From: Tomocerus qinae
Lineage: Eukaryota; Arthropoda; Collembola; Entomobryomorpha; Tomoceridae
DNA length: 64,000 nucleotides
Assembly (NCBI GenBank): GCA_020055645.1
Contig: CM034546.1
Coordinates: forward strand, 65,038,001 to 65,102,000
Reading direction: 5' to 3'
The notes under the pieces were generated by a model. It was given only the letters and a program-made list of their open reading frames with translations. It searched no databases and was not told the origin of the DNA. Positions 11,095 to 22,277 of this stretch are shown one piece after another. Position 1 is the first letter of the stretch. The number at the start of each line of letters is the position of its first letter. The position numbers were made by a program, and so were the translations under genes.

Positions 11095-11815
11095 ATGAAA
11101 CTTATGGTCATGTATTTTACTGCGGCTAATAAATGGAAATTATCGTGAAATAGTGATGGCTAGCTGCAGCCCAAAATTTTAATCCCGCAAAGTGTTTACA
11201 ATATCCCTTTACAGTTTTGAAGGATTGTTCGATAATGCCGATACTCATAATAAATTCAATATATATTATTAAATATTGGAAGTAAGCGAGCTAAATATCT
11301 AGCATGAAATGGCTAAACATAGTCTATTAAATATTAATCTTAGCAGTTTATTATATTAGCACAGCAAGTCCTGTTTACTGGAACTGGGATATACTTTACT
11401 ATAAGTTATAATATTATTATTGAAATAAGAAATAACCTTTCGCTAGACAACAGAACAAAAATAATAGGAACGTATTTAATGTGTACAAATATAGGTTTTC
11501 CCCATAGAATGTTTATAATAGGTACTGTTGTTATTGTTTTAATCGATTGATTAAAATGATTTTAAATTAATTGGTTTGTAAAGATGATTTTCACAGTAGA
11601 AATCCGTAGTAGAATTTTCATAAGAACTTTATTATAAAAGGGCCTAAGAACTGAAATGCTTTTTATAACATAACATACATATTATTGCGTACCTACAGTA
11701 ATAAGGTTTAGGTTTAGAATGTTAAAAAAGTCTTGCGGGGTTGTAAAAGGGATCACATCTCTATTAAATTAAAATGGAGAATAGAAATGTAAGACAGAGC
11801 TGGTAGAATTGTAGA
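11095..11815 (+). repeat. Duplicated flank of GR-like gene (matches 18015-18740)
   Basis: Shared landmarks: GCTAATAAATGGAAATTATC-type start, GATGGCTAGCTG, GGATTGTTCGATAATGCCGA and CAAGTCCTGTTTACTGGAAC, in order. The second copy has no receptor gene next to it, so the gene there was lost or left behind. Confidence 0.75.
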
Positions 11816-12082
11816 AAAAACGGGTGGTGTGAGGAATGCATGGGACAGACAATTCAACTGTCGCGGCAAAGACATCGGAATGAGGGAAACAGCCAGAGGC
11901 ATTAATTAGTGAACGTCATCAATGGAAAGGGAGATAAGCAGACTTTGGAGGGAAGTTGACTATTCTCTCTGGACCTGCTTGGCAACTGTTCTGTTGTGTG
12001 TGTTAGTGGGAGAGTATGATCAATACTGACACACTACCGCTCAAGCCGCAAGGTTTTACTTGCAGTTACTCCCTGAACAGTT

Positions 12083-13096
12083 TTACTGTTCGGAGAAGCC
12101 ACTCATTCGCCCTGCAGACATACAAAATGAAAGCAGAGACGACAAGGGCAACCCCGGTAACTCATCCACATGAACGAGAAACTTATTCAGGTGCTTGAAT
12201 CTCAACTCGCTCAAAGTTGGGCATTCAGCCACATGGTGGACCGACGTCTCGACGCTTAGTGCGCACAATGGGCAGAGCGGAGACGAATGATTCCCCAATA
12301 GATTCTGATGCTTGGCCAAGGAAGAGGAACCAGTAATTAAATGAGTGAAGACCATGAGCGTTCTTCTATTCAAACTTGTGAAATGTTTGCTTTTGAAATG
12401 TGAGGGTGTAGGCAAAAATAATTTTGTAGTTTTACAATCAGTTCGCTTTTTCCAATTTTGAGTATTCAATTTTTTGAAATGTTTGGAGATGATAGTTTTT
12501 GCACATTGTGCAGAAAAAGGCAGTATTGGTTCAAGACCAAAAACTGCCATTTTTGTGGATTCCTTGGCTAGTAGGTCAACCTCTTCGTTTCCTATAATCC
12601 CAGTGTGACTGGGAATCCATTGTAGGGTAACGGATGCGTTATTGGAAAGTATATGTAAGGCTTTGAAGCATTCAAGAATCAAGGCCGAGTCTGTGTAGTT
12701 AGTCTCAAGAGCTTTTAGAGAGCTGAGAGAACCACTGTAGATGACTACTTCGTCTCTCCAGTTCAAATCAGTGATTCTTAAGATGACCATTAAAATGGTT
12801 ACAAATTCCGCTTGGAACACAGTAGAATATTCTAATTTAATAAACATTGTTGTATAACAATGTGACTATCAGTGCTACCAAGCAATGATTGCAGCCCATC
12901 CAGCTAAGTTGTTCATTTTTAACCCGTCTGTGTAACAGACCAGTCTTCGGTTTGAAGGTTGAAGAATGACAGGTTTTTCTGTGTCTGAAACAGTAAAATT
13001 CTTACCCATGAGGGCAGTCGGGGGAATTGCATTCATAGGGAATTCTAACTCAGGCATTTGTTTCAGAATATTTGTAATTAGATCAAAGTGAGTCAA
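12083..13096 (-). pseudogene. LINE RNase H and C-terminal zinc-knuckle region
   Basis: The first open piece (13096-12875) contains YTDGLK, the first catalytic Asp motif of RNase H. The second (12847-12083) contains QAEF (catalytic Glu region), SGSLSSLKAL with a Ser where the second Asp (usually S.D S) is expected, and the IPSHTGIIGNEEVD.LAK motif. It is followed by CPLC...HH..ECP. The pieces are separated by stops between 12848 and 12874, so the enzyme cannot be made from this copy. Confidence 0.7.
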
Positions 13097-13379
13097 TCTT
13101 TTAAGGCTCCCTCTCCCATGCCAGGGAAGCCATTTTCCAGTACAGCGCAGTCGATGCGCTGTTGTAATAACTGTTTTAGTAAGAAATCATTCTATAGGCT
13201 CAATACCTACTATACATTCTAATGCTGCAGAGGGTTAACTATCCATGGCACTAGTAGTCATAAGACAGGCTAGTCGTTGAAAACTACCCAAAGCTGTCAT
13301 TCTGGGTTTATTGTGAATAGCTGTTAGCGACAAATTCGATGTCTTTACCCTTTAATCTAAGAGGTTTCATCCGTGTATG

Positions 13380-13600
13380 AAATATAATAATTTCTATTTC
13401 AGGGTGGATGGAAAGGTCCCGCTGACTACACCAATTTTCGATGATACTGAGGTCTCTTTGACCCAGAGCTCTTATAGTAGCTTCATCTATGCCAACCTGA
13501 AGAAGGCCAAGATCATCAGCATATGCTTGTCTGTAGATAGAACTGACAATGGAGAGCTTCTCCAGAAGTTCGTGAATGACTAGATTCCATAATATAGCGA
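13380..13600 (-). pseudogene. LINE reverse transcriptase, 3' half with YADD
   Basis: The minus strand reads GVAILWNLVIHELLEKLSI and then QAYADDLGLL, the residues that directly follow the GCPQGG box in this RT family. It is contiguous in meaning with 14875-15187 but physically separated by the palindrome. Confidence 0.75.
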
Positions 13601-13609
13601 CCCCCCCCC

Positions 13610-14874
13610 CACATTGGTAGAATAAAGAATAAAAAAGTCCATGGCTTTATTGTGTTCAATTTGATAACAAAACGGTCTGGTAGAGTCTAAAAGGACATTA
13701 TAAAACGTTTTTATTTATTGGTTATTCCTTAAAACCCGAATTCGGGTATTAAAATTGAAAGGTGAATAACTCGGTCAAAGGTCAACGTAGGGTGCTGAAA
13801 TTTGCACGGCTTATAGAGATTATTAATACCTTTTGAATGATATATATATTGCCTGGGTTTATTGCAGATTGCTCTCAGAGATAATTAAAAATTGAAAAAT
13901 ATTTTCAAAATTTGACCTTCAATATCTCCGAAGGTCGCAAAAAGTAGCAAGAGTTATTTGGCCCAAAATTACTTCAAATGTATGCCTACACGTCCCCACT
14001 AACAGCTAAGCTCAGCACTGAACAGCACGGGAGAAATCAATGTTTAAAAATTTGTAGAAAAACGAACATTTCCTTGCCAGTAGTAAGCATAGACGTAACT
14101 CAAGCCCATCACTTCCACTTTAACTGTACCACTACCAATGCAATACTTAAATTATTATTGCAGATAACTGTTTTACTGGTAAAAAGCTCTAGAAAAACAT
14201 ATATTTTAGAAAAGCCCTAATGGTATTTTAGCTTTCCGGAGCTGTAAATGAATCTACGAGGCATTAGGGCTTTTCTAAAATATATGTTTTTCTAGAGCTT
14301 TTTACCAGTAAAACAGTTATCTGCAATAATAATTTAAGTATTGCATTGGTAGTGGTACAGTTAAAGTGGAAGTGATGGGCTTGAGTTACGTCTATGCTTA
14401 CTACTGGCAAGGAAATGTTCGTTTTTCTACAAATTTTTAAACATTGATTTCTCCCGTGCTGTTCAGTGCTGAGCTTAGCTGTTAGTGGGGACGTGTAGGC
14501 ATACATTTGAAGTAATTTTGGGCCAAATAACTCTTGCTACTTTTTGCGACCTTCGGAGATATTGAAGGTCAAATTTTGAAAATATTTTTCAATTTTTAAT
14601 TATCTCTGAGAGCAATCTGCAATAAACCCAGGCAATATATATATCATTCAAAAGGTATTAATAATCTCTATAAGCCGTGCAAATTTCATCATCCTACGTT
14701 GACCTTTGACCGAGTTATTCACCTTTCAATTTTAATACCCGAATTCGGGTTTTAAGGAATAACCAGTAAATAAAAACGTTTTATAATGTCCTTTTAGACT
14801 CTAACAGACCGTTTTGTTATCAAATTGAACACAATAAAGCCATGGACTTTTTTATTCTTTATTCTACCAATGTG
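13610..14874. mobile_element. Foldback/MULE-like palindromic element, 613-bp TIRs
   Basis: Two almost identical arms, 13610-14222 and 14262-14874, are exact reverse complements apart from a few differences (for example near 13790/14690), around a 39-bp spacer. Tips read CACATTGGTAG / CTACCAATGTG. It sits in a C-run: 9 Cs before it, 10 Cs after. Removing it and one C-run restores the LINE reading frame GCPQGG|VAILWN, so the C-run is the target duplication (about 9 bp, as in foldback and Mutator-like elements, although a homopolymer hides the exact size). The 80-codon ORF present once in each arm is a mirror image and has no recognisable domain. Confidence 0.75.
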
Positions 14875-15187
14875 CCCCCCCCCCTTGAGGGCACCCGCGT
14901 TCCACTTTTATGTGTTCAATGGCGCTACCAACGGTAACGTTTACGGTATGATCTCTTAAAATTCGTTCTATCCAACGAATAATGGCCACATTAATTTCCT
15001 CTCTTTCCAGAGCCAAATGAATCGTTTTAAAGGTGGCATGGCTAAAAGCCCCATCGATATCTAAGAAGATACCGAGAGCCATTTGATTACTTTTGAGGGC
15101 ACATTCACTGCGATTTGTAAATTGAATTGGCTTTGGAGGCATAATTTCTAGGTCATAAGAAATATACATGTGATCTGAAAGAGTGAT
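14875..15187 (-). pseudogene. LINE reverse transcriptase, 5' half
   Basis: The minus strand encodes FLDIDGAFSHATF (first catalytic Asp motif, F.D...AF), then RWIERIL and ERGCPQGG. The frame ends at the insertion point of the palindromic element. The N-terminal fingers region upstream is largely missing. Confidence 0.75.
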
Positions 15188-15202
15188 TTCGTTTTCAACT
15201 CT

Positions 15203-15725
15203 TCAATTACGAATATACTGTGATAGATTTTTAGAACAAACCGTGATGTCTAGGACCTCCTCTCTGCCCATACCATCACGAAAAGTTGGTTTGTGTCCTT
15301 GATTGAGAATTTCAAGATTGGAGCCTACTATAAAATCTAGTAGGGCCTCACCTCGTCCATTTGTGTTTGTGCTACCCCACACTATGTTGTGAGCATTGAC
15401 ATCCCCAGCAAATAGTATACGTAAAGAATTTTGGTTGCAGAAGTTTAATAAACTATCAACTTCTTTTGAGATTGGATTTTTTTCCTTATCTGGTAGGTAC
15501 GCTGATACCAGAACAATTTCACCATCATCAATTTTGATTTTCACGCAACAGATCTCTGCTCCAAAAGGAGCAAAGAGGACAGACTTCCAAATTATTTGAT
15601 GTGACAATGCATGCCCTTGGGTTTTCGGGACCCTCCAAAGCATGTACTTTACCTTTACGAGATAAGTCAAAAACTTTTCCCTTGTAGGCATATGGTTCTT
15701 GAATATTTGAACTAATAGAATTAAA
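15203..15725 (-). pseudogene. LINE APE-type endonuclease
   Basis: Minus strand: an IQEPY start-type motif in one frame, then after a frameshift near 15570 the VSAYLPD, FAGDVNAHNIVWGS and EVLDITVCS motifs of apurinic-like endonucleases. The GD.NAH and D.T boxes are the catalytic centre. The frameshift and the loss of everything upstream mark it as inactive. Confidence 0.75.
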
Positions 15726-15730
15726 TAAAA

Positions 15731-16767
15731 TAACGTAGATTAAATAGTAAATAATAAAGATTGAAATATGGTACTTAGTTTACAGTGTGTATGTTGGTAA
15801 AGACACAACACAACTTGAATGTAAAAACATCATCTGCACAGCTGCAATATTATGCTTAAGACTGTGCGTAAAATAGAAATTAAGTAAATTTGGTGGAAAA
15901 GTGTAGTAGGACATAATCTTCGACTTACCGTTTGAAGAGGTCCCTATTACTATACCTTCCACTAGTTTCCGGTAAAGCTTCCACCCCCAGGGGCTCGTGT
16001 AAATAATTATTTTTTATAAAATTCAGCCCGTGAATTCACCAAAAATCCATCCCGCTGCAATGAGCGGGATTGATTTTCTGTTCTGTTAGACTGGCTCTAC
16101 TATTTTGTATTATAATTCAGTGTGTGAATCTCGAATATAGAAACGAGTTATTTGAGTATATTGCGAAGGCGCAGAGGATTGTTGCGTAACAGGAGAATTG
16201 AGTTCGTGAATTGATATTCTATGTATTATACGTTCTTCCTTGTGCTCTGAGTTATTACATTTGTTGTGGCAGAAACTGGGCACTTAATTTTCATCTACAC
16301 CTGCTGTTACTGGAAGAGAAACCTCGTCTATTTATTGGTGTTGTATGTGTCTTTACTTTCATTTGGCTGTTGCAATTATTATTCTCATTCATTCACTAAG
16401 CATACGGTAATCTATAGAGAAGAGACAGAATCGAACCGGGAAAGTAATAGGAAGGAATTTCTTACAGTGGGTAAAAGTGATCATAGAAAAATATATTTTG
16501 TCCATAAATGAAGTCTTTTGGGCCAGGGTGCAAGGTGACATAACAGGAGTACTTGACGGCAATGGAGGCGGTGTTATGTCCTAATACATTGTTTCATATT
16601 TATATTAAAACGAAGAAATAAGCACATGGAAGCCCAAAAAGCATTTCCTGCTGCCATTCCTATACCAAAGGACCTCAATCCTCAATGTACATTGGATTGA
16701 GGTCTTCACCTTCAAACGAAAATGGAGGGAGGCTCTTTTCACTGCCAAATGAAAAGTAGATTAGGGT
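15731..16767. other. Non-coding stretch, partly duplicated
   Basis: No supported gene. A perfect small hairpin ATCCCGCT-GCAATG-AGCGGGAT lies near 16048-16070. The stretch 16470-16560 (GGTAAAAGTG, TTTTGGGCCAG landmarks) matches 18800-18890, part of the duplicated receptor-flank block. Confidence 0.5.
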
Positions 16768-16894
16768 CGGGACATGAAAAACCCACGGGTTTTTGCTTTT
16801 GGTAAGGAAAACCCCAACCCAAAAACCAGGGATTTTGGGCTTATGCTGTTTGCTACCCAAAAATCCACCCAAAAACCCGGGTTTTTTATGCCTG
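16768..16894. mobile_element. hAT-like MITE, degenerate copy
   Basis: This has the same ACATGAAAAACCCA..GGGTTTTT..ATGCCTG architecture as the cleaner copy at 23918-24064. It is flanked by near-identical GATTAGGGT and GATTAAGGT, read as a decayed 8-bp (or so) duplication. Confidence 0.5.
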
Positions 16895-17169
16895 GATTAA
16901 GGTCTTTTCCATCGTTAAGGGACGATGCACATGGTAATGAATATTCTAATAAAATCGAATTTAATGGCAGTTTCAGTTATGAAGTAGTTATGCTGTAAGG
17001 GCTGTGTGGGTGTTAAAAATGTCTTCCTAATGTATCATTCTAGTAATTCTGATACAGATTCCGAAACAGAATTAGAACGTGCAACCTGAAGCCCGCGATT
17101 GTTAATCAGAGCTGCTTAAGGGAAAGCTCGACAAGCGATAAGGAGCCGTGCCATAACGAGCAAAGCATC

Positions 17170-17490
17170 CCAATTTTACCATTGTGCACTTAAATTACCT
17201 AATTTTACCATTGTGCACACTTAAATTACCCCAATTTTACCATTGTGCACTTAAACTACCCCAATTTTACCATTGTGCACTTAAATTACCCAATTTTACC
17301 ATTGTGCACACTTAAATTACCCCACTTTTACCATTGTGCACTTGAATTACCTCAATTTTACCATTAGGCGTTTTTACCCTACCAATTTTGCCATTGTGGA
17401 CTTTTACATCCCAATTTTACCATTGTGGACTTTTACATACCAATTTTACCATTGTGGACTTTTACATCCCAATTTTACCATTGTGAACTT
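17170..17490 (+). repeat. Tandem repeat, ~30-bp unit
   Basis: About ten imperfect copies of a unit containing CAATTTTACCATTGTG followed by CACTTAAATTACC (first half) or GACTTTTACAT (second half). Unit length varies between about 24 and 31 bp. No stable ORF results. Confidence 0.8.
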
Positions 17491-17689
17491 TGTTCATGTC
17501 AAGTCTACCCATGAAAAATTTTGTCATTGTGTCATCTGTTTTACTTATTTGCTACTTTTTTTGTTATAGAGAGCTTTTAGCGAGCAACTCTATAGTGTCT
17601 TTACTCGTTATGGCTCGACTCTTTATCGGCTCGCTCCTCATCGCTTTCGAGGTTCACCTTAAGCAGCTCTGTTGTTTATGCCCCATTTA

Positions 17690-18034
17690 AAAAAGATTTT
17701 TTTGTAATTTTGCAAACATATATCATTAGTATTGCTTCTATACACAAATTAGTCACTATTTCACAGATCCAAAGCCAAAAATATACGTATTACACTTAAT
17801 TGGAAAACCCTTTTAACTGGGCCAAAATTACCTCTTTTAGGGATAAAATGATTTCTTCTGAAGGATAAGATATGGAAATATGAAAAAATATTCTGCCCTA
17901 ACATCGTACTATTTACTTTGATAGTGATTACATTTAAGGTTTAGCTAGACTATGGGTATAGTGGTTAGGGTGTAAAAGTAGCTATTGGGCGAGTGAATTG
18001 AAAGGTGCCTAGTCGCTAGAGGTCAAAAGCTTTT
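17690..18034. repeat. Duplicated block fragment (matches 20085-20480)
   Basis: Shared landmarks: TTAGTCACTATTTCA(C/G)AGATCCAAAG and the ACCTCTTTTAGGGA region. On the minus strand it carries a broken version of the ORF at 20335-20601. Confidence 0.6.
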
Positions 18035-18890
18035 ACTGCGACTAATAAATGGAAATTATCGTGAAATAGTGATGGCTAGCTGTGGCCCAAAATTTTAATC
18101 CAGCAAAGTGTTTACAATATACCTTTTCAGTTTTTAAGGATTGTTCGATAATGCCGATACTCATAATAAATTCAATATATTATTAAATATTGGAAGTAAG
18201 CGAGCTAAATACGTAGCATGAAATGGCTAAACATTGTCTATTAAATATTACCTTAGCAGTTTATTACATTAGCACATTAGCATAGCAAGTCCTGTTTACT
18301 GGAACCGGGATATACTATACTATAAGTCATAATATTATTTTTGAAATAAGAAATAACCTTTCAAAAGGCAACATAACAAAAGTAGTACGAACATTTAGGA
18401 ACATTTAAGTAGAACATTTTTAGGCAGGAAGTATTTTACACAAATATTGCTTTTAATCATAGAAAGTTTGTAATCGATTGATTTGATTGCCACAATAGAA
18501 ATCTGTAGTTAGATCAATTCGCCACTTGTGCAAATAGAAGTTATGTCTATATTACTTTCACAAATTTTGATAAAAAGTTTTTATAATAAGGCCGAAGAAC
18601 TGAAATGATTAAAAATAATATGTACATAAAGGCATTGTTTAGGTTTCGAATGTTAAAAAGACTTGAGGATTTAAAAGGGATCTCCAACAAAATGGAGAAC
18701 GTAAATGTAGGACAGAACTGGTAGAAATTGTCGTATTCAGTTTCACAGTCTTTAATAATATATTATGTTGTGTTGAACAGAAGAGCATATCTTATATTGG
18801 TAGGGGTAAAAGTGGTCATAGAAAAAGTTATTTTGTCCGTAAAATAAAATCTTTTGGGCCAGAGTACAAGGAGCCATAACAGAACAGAGT
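18015..18890 (+). repeat. Duplicated flank of GR-like gene, copy 2
   Basis: Matches 11095-11815 and then 16480-16560, so the LINE and its neighbours at 11.8-15.7 kb are insertions in copy 1 relative to this copy. No gene is retained. Confidence 0.7.
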
Positions 18891-20080
18891 TCAGTATTAC
18901 CTGGTCAAAACAATTATTTTATCACCCAACCGGGGAAAAGGCGCAACGTGGGTAATGAACAAAAAGGGCAAAAGTAAACCAATTTTTTTTTAAAAATTGC
19001 ACCAATTTTTACATCCCTTAGTATATCTTTTAGCCCCATTGGGACTTTTGCCCATTTTTGTCCCTATATTGTCTACTAGCCACGTAACCTGCCCAGTGTC
19101 AAAGGTCAAAACTTTGTATTGTATAGAATATTACCGTCTGAGGTATCAATCAAAACGTCTGCTTAATATTACAAATAATAACCACTGTATCAGGAGATAA
19201 TGCTTGTTACATTGTCTCAGCCATGATAAAATGGCTTCTTACTTTGTGGCAGCCATGATAAAATTAATGGCTTGTTACCTTGTAATATTAAGCAGACGAA
19301 AAGCTGATAAGGGCCCTGATGTCGCTAAAGGCATTATTTTGGCTAATTAAGACCTCTAAGAGAGTTTTAGAGTCATATAATGCAATAATACTGCAACATT
19401 AATGTATATCAACAATAACAAAGTTGCGAGATAATTCCAAAAAACATGCATCTAGAGGTCACCTAAAGTTTAATACTTGATATGCCAACAAACTGTAGTT
19501 TAATAATCTCTTTAATTTGAACCGAACAGACTTTCGAAAAAATATATTCATCATTTTGGTAAAAACCCGATAAAACCCACTTTTTTAAACTTTACCGGGC
19601 CATTTGAAATCGAAAAACTGAAATATTACAACCATTTCCAAAAACCTCTGGAGATATACTAATGGCGGGTGTATTTAAGAGGTATTTTTCATATAACTCC
19701 TGACAGGGTCAAAAATGATTTTTTTCATAAAAATTGTTTGTTCTTATTCCCATTCCTTACATGTAGAGAGAAGAAAATGGAATTTTGGAAGCCGTCGGGA
19801 AAACCATTTACCTATGTCAAATAAATCTGTCTGCTATTCCTACACAAAGACTGCAGAAATTACGATTTTCTGTAGTATCAGCTACACTTGGGATAAATAT
19901 GGCAATGAATATTCTGATGAAATCGAACTGTTGTCAAGTAATTATATATTAAGGCCTGCTCTGTGTGTTTAAAATGGCTTCCTAACTTATGTATATTTCT
20001 AGTAGGTAATTCTGACACAGATGCCTAATCCGAATTAGAACGTAAAACATGATACCCGTGATTGTTAATGCTCCATTTCC
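18891..20080. other. Non-coding stretch with decayed repeats
   Basis: No supported gene. It contains GGGCAAAAGT/ACTTTTGCCC-type MITE debris near 18960-19085, a pair of near-identical ATGATAAAAT-containing repeats at 19220-19270, and 19890-20070, which matches 16925-17105. Confidence 0.5.
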
Positions 20081-20334
20081 TTTACAAAAGATACTAATGT
20101 AAACGTATCATTGGTCTTGTTTCTATGCATAATTTAGTCACTATTTCAGAGATCCAAAGCTTTGCAAAGCCAAAACTATGTTTTGTAATTAAGTGGAAAA
20201 ATGGGAAACCACTATGCACTAGTGCAATCTAAATCTTAGGGTTAACCGTGAATTGTACAACAAATAATAATATAGGTACCTGCTTATTTCTGGACTTATT
20301 GTTACTGATTTTCAAATTTAATTTAAAATTTAAT

Positions 20335-20601
20335 TTAATTAAATAAAATTTCAAGTTTTATGGAATTTAGTTTTCGTTGTAAGGCTTTTCTTACTTCTTT
20401 GTATGTACTTTTTCTATTGCCCCTTGCAACTGGGGCAAAATGACCTCTTTTTAGGGACAATATTGCTTCTTTTATGGTCACATAAACATTAACCGGCTTT
20501 ATACTATGTCTTTCAACTTTCAACCACGTAATGCAATATATTGAATACATATTACTTATATTTGGACTTACCGATGAGAAATTTTCGTATTCATACTGCA
20601 T
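20335..20601 (-). CDS. Hypothetical small ORF, uncertain
   Basis: An 88-codon minus-strand ORF starting at ATG, with no domain I recognise. The C-terminal half is basic (KSTYKEVRKALQRKLNSIK). A consensus donor (CG|GTAAGT) lies about 30 nt after the ATG, so the ATG may belong to a short first exon and the rest to another reading. A mutated copy of its C-terminal half lies on the minus strand near 17800-17880. It is weakly supported as a gene and may be part of an old repeat. Confidence 0.2.
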   Translation of the reverse strand: MQYEYENFSSVSPNISNMYSIYCITWLKVERHSIKPVNVYVTIKEAILSLKRGHFAPVARGNRKSTYKEVRKALQRKLNSIKLEILFN

Positions 20602-20824
20602 ATATTAGGAAGTAATAGTTCTATTATAAACAGTTTTTTAAAACTTAAAGGGCGATCAATTTTAATATATTGAAGCTCTGTCAGTAAACATTATACTGAG
20701 ATTAAGATTACAGTAGCAGAGTTCAGCTAGAAAGATTGTTTTTACGCGAATTAATTTACTATGTATTGTTACAAAAGTGGTGTTATTCTTTCTATAAATG
20801 CATAAAAAGATCATGAAATCATTA

Positions 20825-20925
20825 TTTAGGCACATGGTCACCACATTATAACAGAATCTTCTTGGAGTATTAAATCGTATTTAATATGCTAAAAATGAAA
20901 ATGATGAGAATTTAGAAGACATATT
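20825..20925 (-). pseudogene. Exon-1 scrap of a GR-like gene
   Basis: The sequence matches 23300-23400 in pseudogene C (shared landmark CTTGGAGTATTAAA and the TTAATATGC/TTCAATATGC region), that is, the second hydrophobic segment of exon 1. Only about 100 bp are left, with frame breaks. Confidence 0.55.
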
Positions 20926-21026
20926 TTAGTGTACGAAATAGCCTTAATGCATCAAACATTAAGTGCAGTCACAAAACTCCAACATCAATCCCAAACTTAG
21001 AACATTATAGCATTTTTTATAATATC

Positions 21027-21260
21027 TTTACTATGATCGCCAAATAACTTTGGACAATAAGATTGAAGAACAATAAAACCGATAAGAAAATATAATAGGC
21101 GAGTTCGCGGTTCAGTGAGCACGAACAAAGAGGGCTCACTGAAGCACGAACTCCTGTATTGTTCTTGCTCACTGAACCGCGAACTCGCCTATTATATTTT
21201 CTTATCGGTTTTATTGTTCTTCAATCTTATTGTCCAAAGTTATTTGGCGATCATAGTAAA
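21027..21260. repeat. Near-perfect hairpin, 102-bp arms
   Basis: Arms 21027-21128 and 21159-21260 are reverse complements with one mismatch (21122 versus 21165), separated by a 30-bp loop. No target duplication or TIR-type tip is evident. The near-identity means the inversion is recent or actively maintained. If transcribed it would form a long double-stranded RNA. Confidence 0.85.
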
Positions 21261-21464
21261 TAAAATGTTGTTTAAAAGGTCTCCAATTTCAGACCAGTAA
21301 TAAACCATGAAGATATGGGTATGAGAAAATATTGGTTACCTAAGATCTTAAGCATGCCTGTATTGTATTCAAGTAGTAAAGGACCGAGAAATAGTTTGGA
21401 AAGTGTAAAGAGATTTGTTTAACAAAAAGAAAAGGATGAAAATGTGTCTTTTTGGCACGCACAC

Positions 21465-22048
21465 CTGGGTGTGTGTGTGTGTTAGGGGGAGAGCAGTTAG
21501 GGAGAGCTACTACTATTGATTAGTAGAGCTATGCTACCGCTCAAGCCGCGAGGGCTTACTTGCAGTGACTCCCGGAACAACTTTACTAAGTGTACAGACT
21601 TACACGAAGAGACTTAGTGAAGAGTACACTGAACCATGTGACGGAAAGACTCAACACTGTCCCGCAACTCGATCTGGTGAGCAGGCAGAGAGGGACCGGG
21701 ACATGTAAGCCGACCGCCAGTGACCACCGTCAAATCACTTATGGCAGTCTACTTCAACCCACCTTATCACCTCATGTGCATCCCATTGTCCAGACTTGTG
21801 CTAGGTAGAACTCGTAGCACGTATACAGACTACAGACCAACATCCATACACTACAGACAGGGCATTGATAGATAATCATATTGTCACCAAGATAGGCAAA
21901 TCAATGCTAATAACGAATATACGGCAATGACAGCTTCATCACCTCCGACTAACTACCTCTTAGACCTGAGGCGCTCCAGAGATTCGAACTCCAGACCTCA
22001 GCCTGAGAATTGGCTGTTTAGACCACAAGACAGACCTGTTCGCCCTCA
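21465..22048 (-). mobile_element. tRNA-derived SINE sharing its 3' tail with the LINE at 12 kb
   Basis: The minus-strand head has a B box AGTTCGAATCT and, about 45 bp upstream, an A-box-like TGGTCTAAACAGC. The 3' end (plus 21465-21590) repeats the 3' end of the LINE at 11985-12090: GTGTGTGTTAG, GGGAGAG, CTACCGCTCAAGCCGC, TTACTTGCAGT and ACTCCC.GAACA in the same order and orientation. Sharing a tail with a LINE is how SINEs recruit LINE machinery, so the two are proposed as partners. The boundary at the head is approximate. Confidence 0.65.
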
Positions 22049-22277
22049 CAACTGTGTGCTCCATGTATCAGTAAATGTTTTCCCATTTTCTCTCAAAAAT
22101 TTATACTTTGATTTTCATCTATATGTACTGTAGTCCCAACTCAATACCCCGAACTCTCATCTTAAGAATGACCACCTGCTATTTCAAAATCCTTAAAACG
22201 AAATTTTAGAATAGTTTCCATTACCTAATGCTCCTCTCAGAATTTATCGTGTGGTCATTATTTGTTTATTTCAGTGC

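Larger units (their letters stand above)
11985..15730 (-). mobile_element. Decayed non-LTR retrotransposon with EN, RT and RNase H (I/R1-like)
   Basis: On the minus strand, in order, come an APE-type endonuclease (15203-15725), an RT with a GCPQGG box (14875-15187), the YADD catalytic box (near 13512-13535), an RNase H domain with YTDGLK (near 12920-12935), and a C-terminal CPLC..ET..HH..ECP zinc-knuckle-like motif (near 12210-12290). This order is typical of I/R1-type LINEs that encode RNase H. ORF1 is absent. Several frameshifts and stops show it is dead. The copy is split between GCPQGG and the next codons by the palindromic element at 13610-14874. The 3' end near 11985-12090 carries GTGTGTGTTAG and CTACCGCTCAAGCCGC, shared with the SINE at 21465-22048. 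Confidence 0.8.

Noticed and set aside
13978-14506. Two identical 80-residue ORFs as a gene pair
   Set aside because: They are the mirror-image arms of the palindromic element, with no domain.
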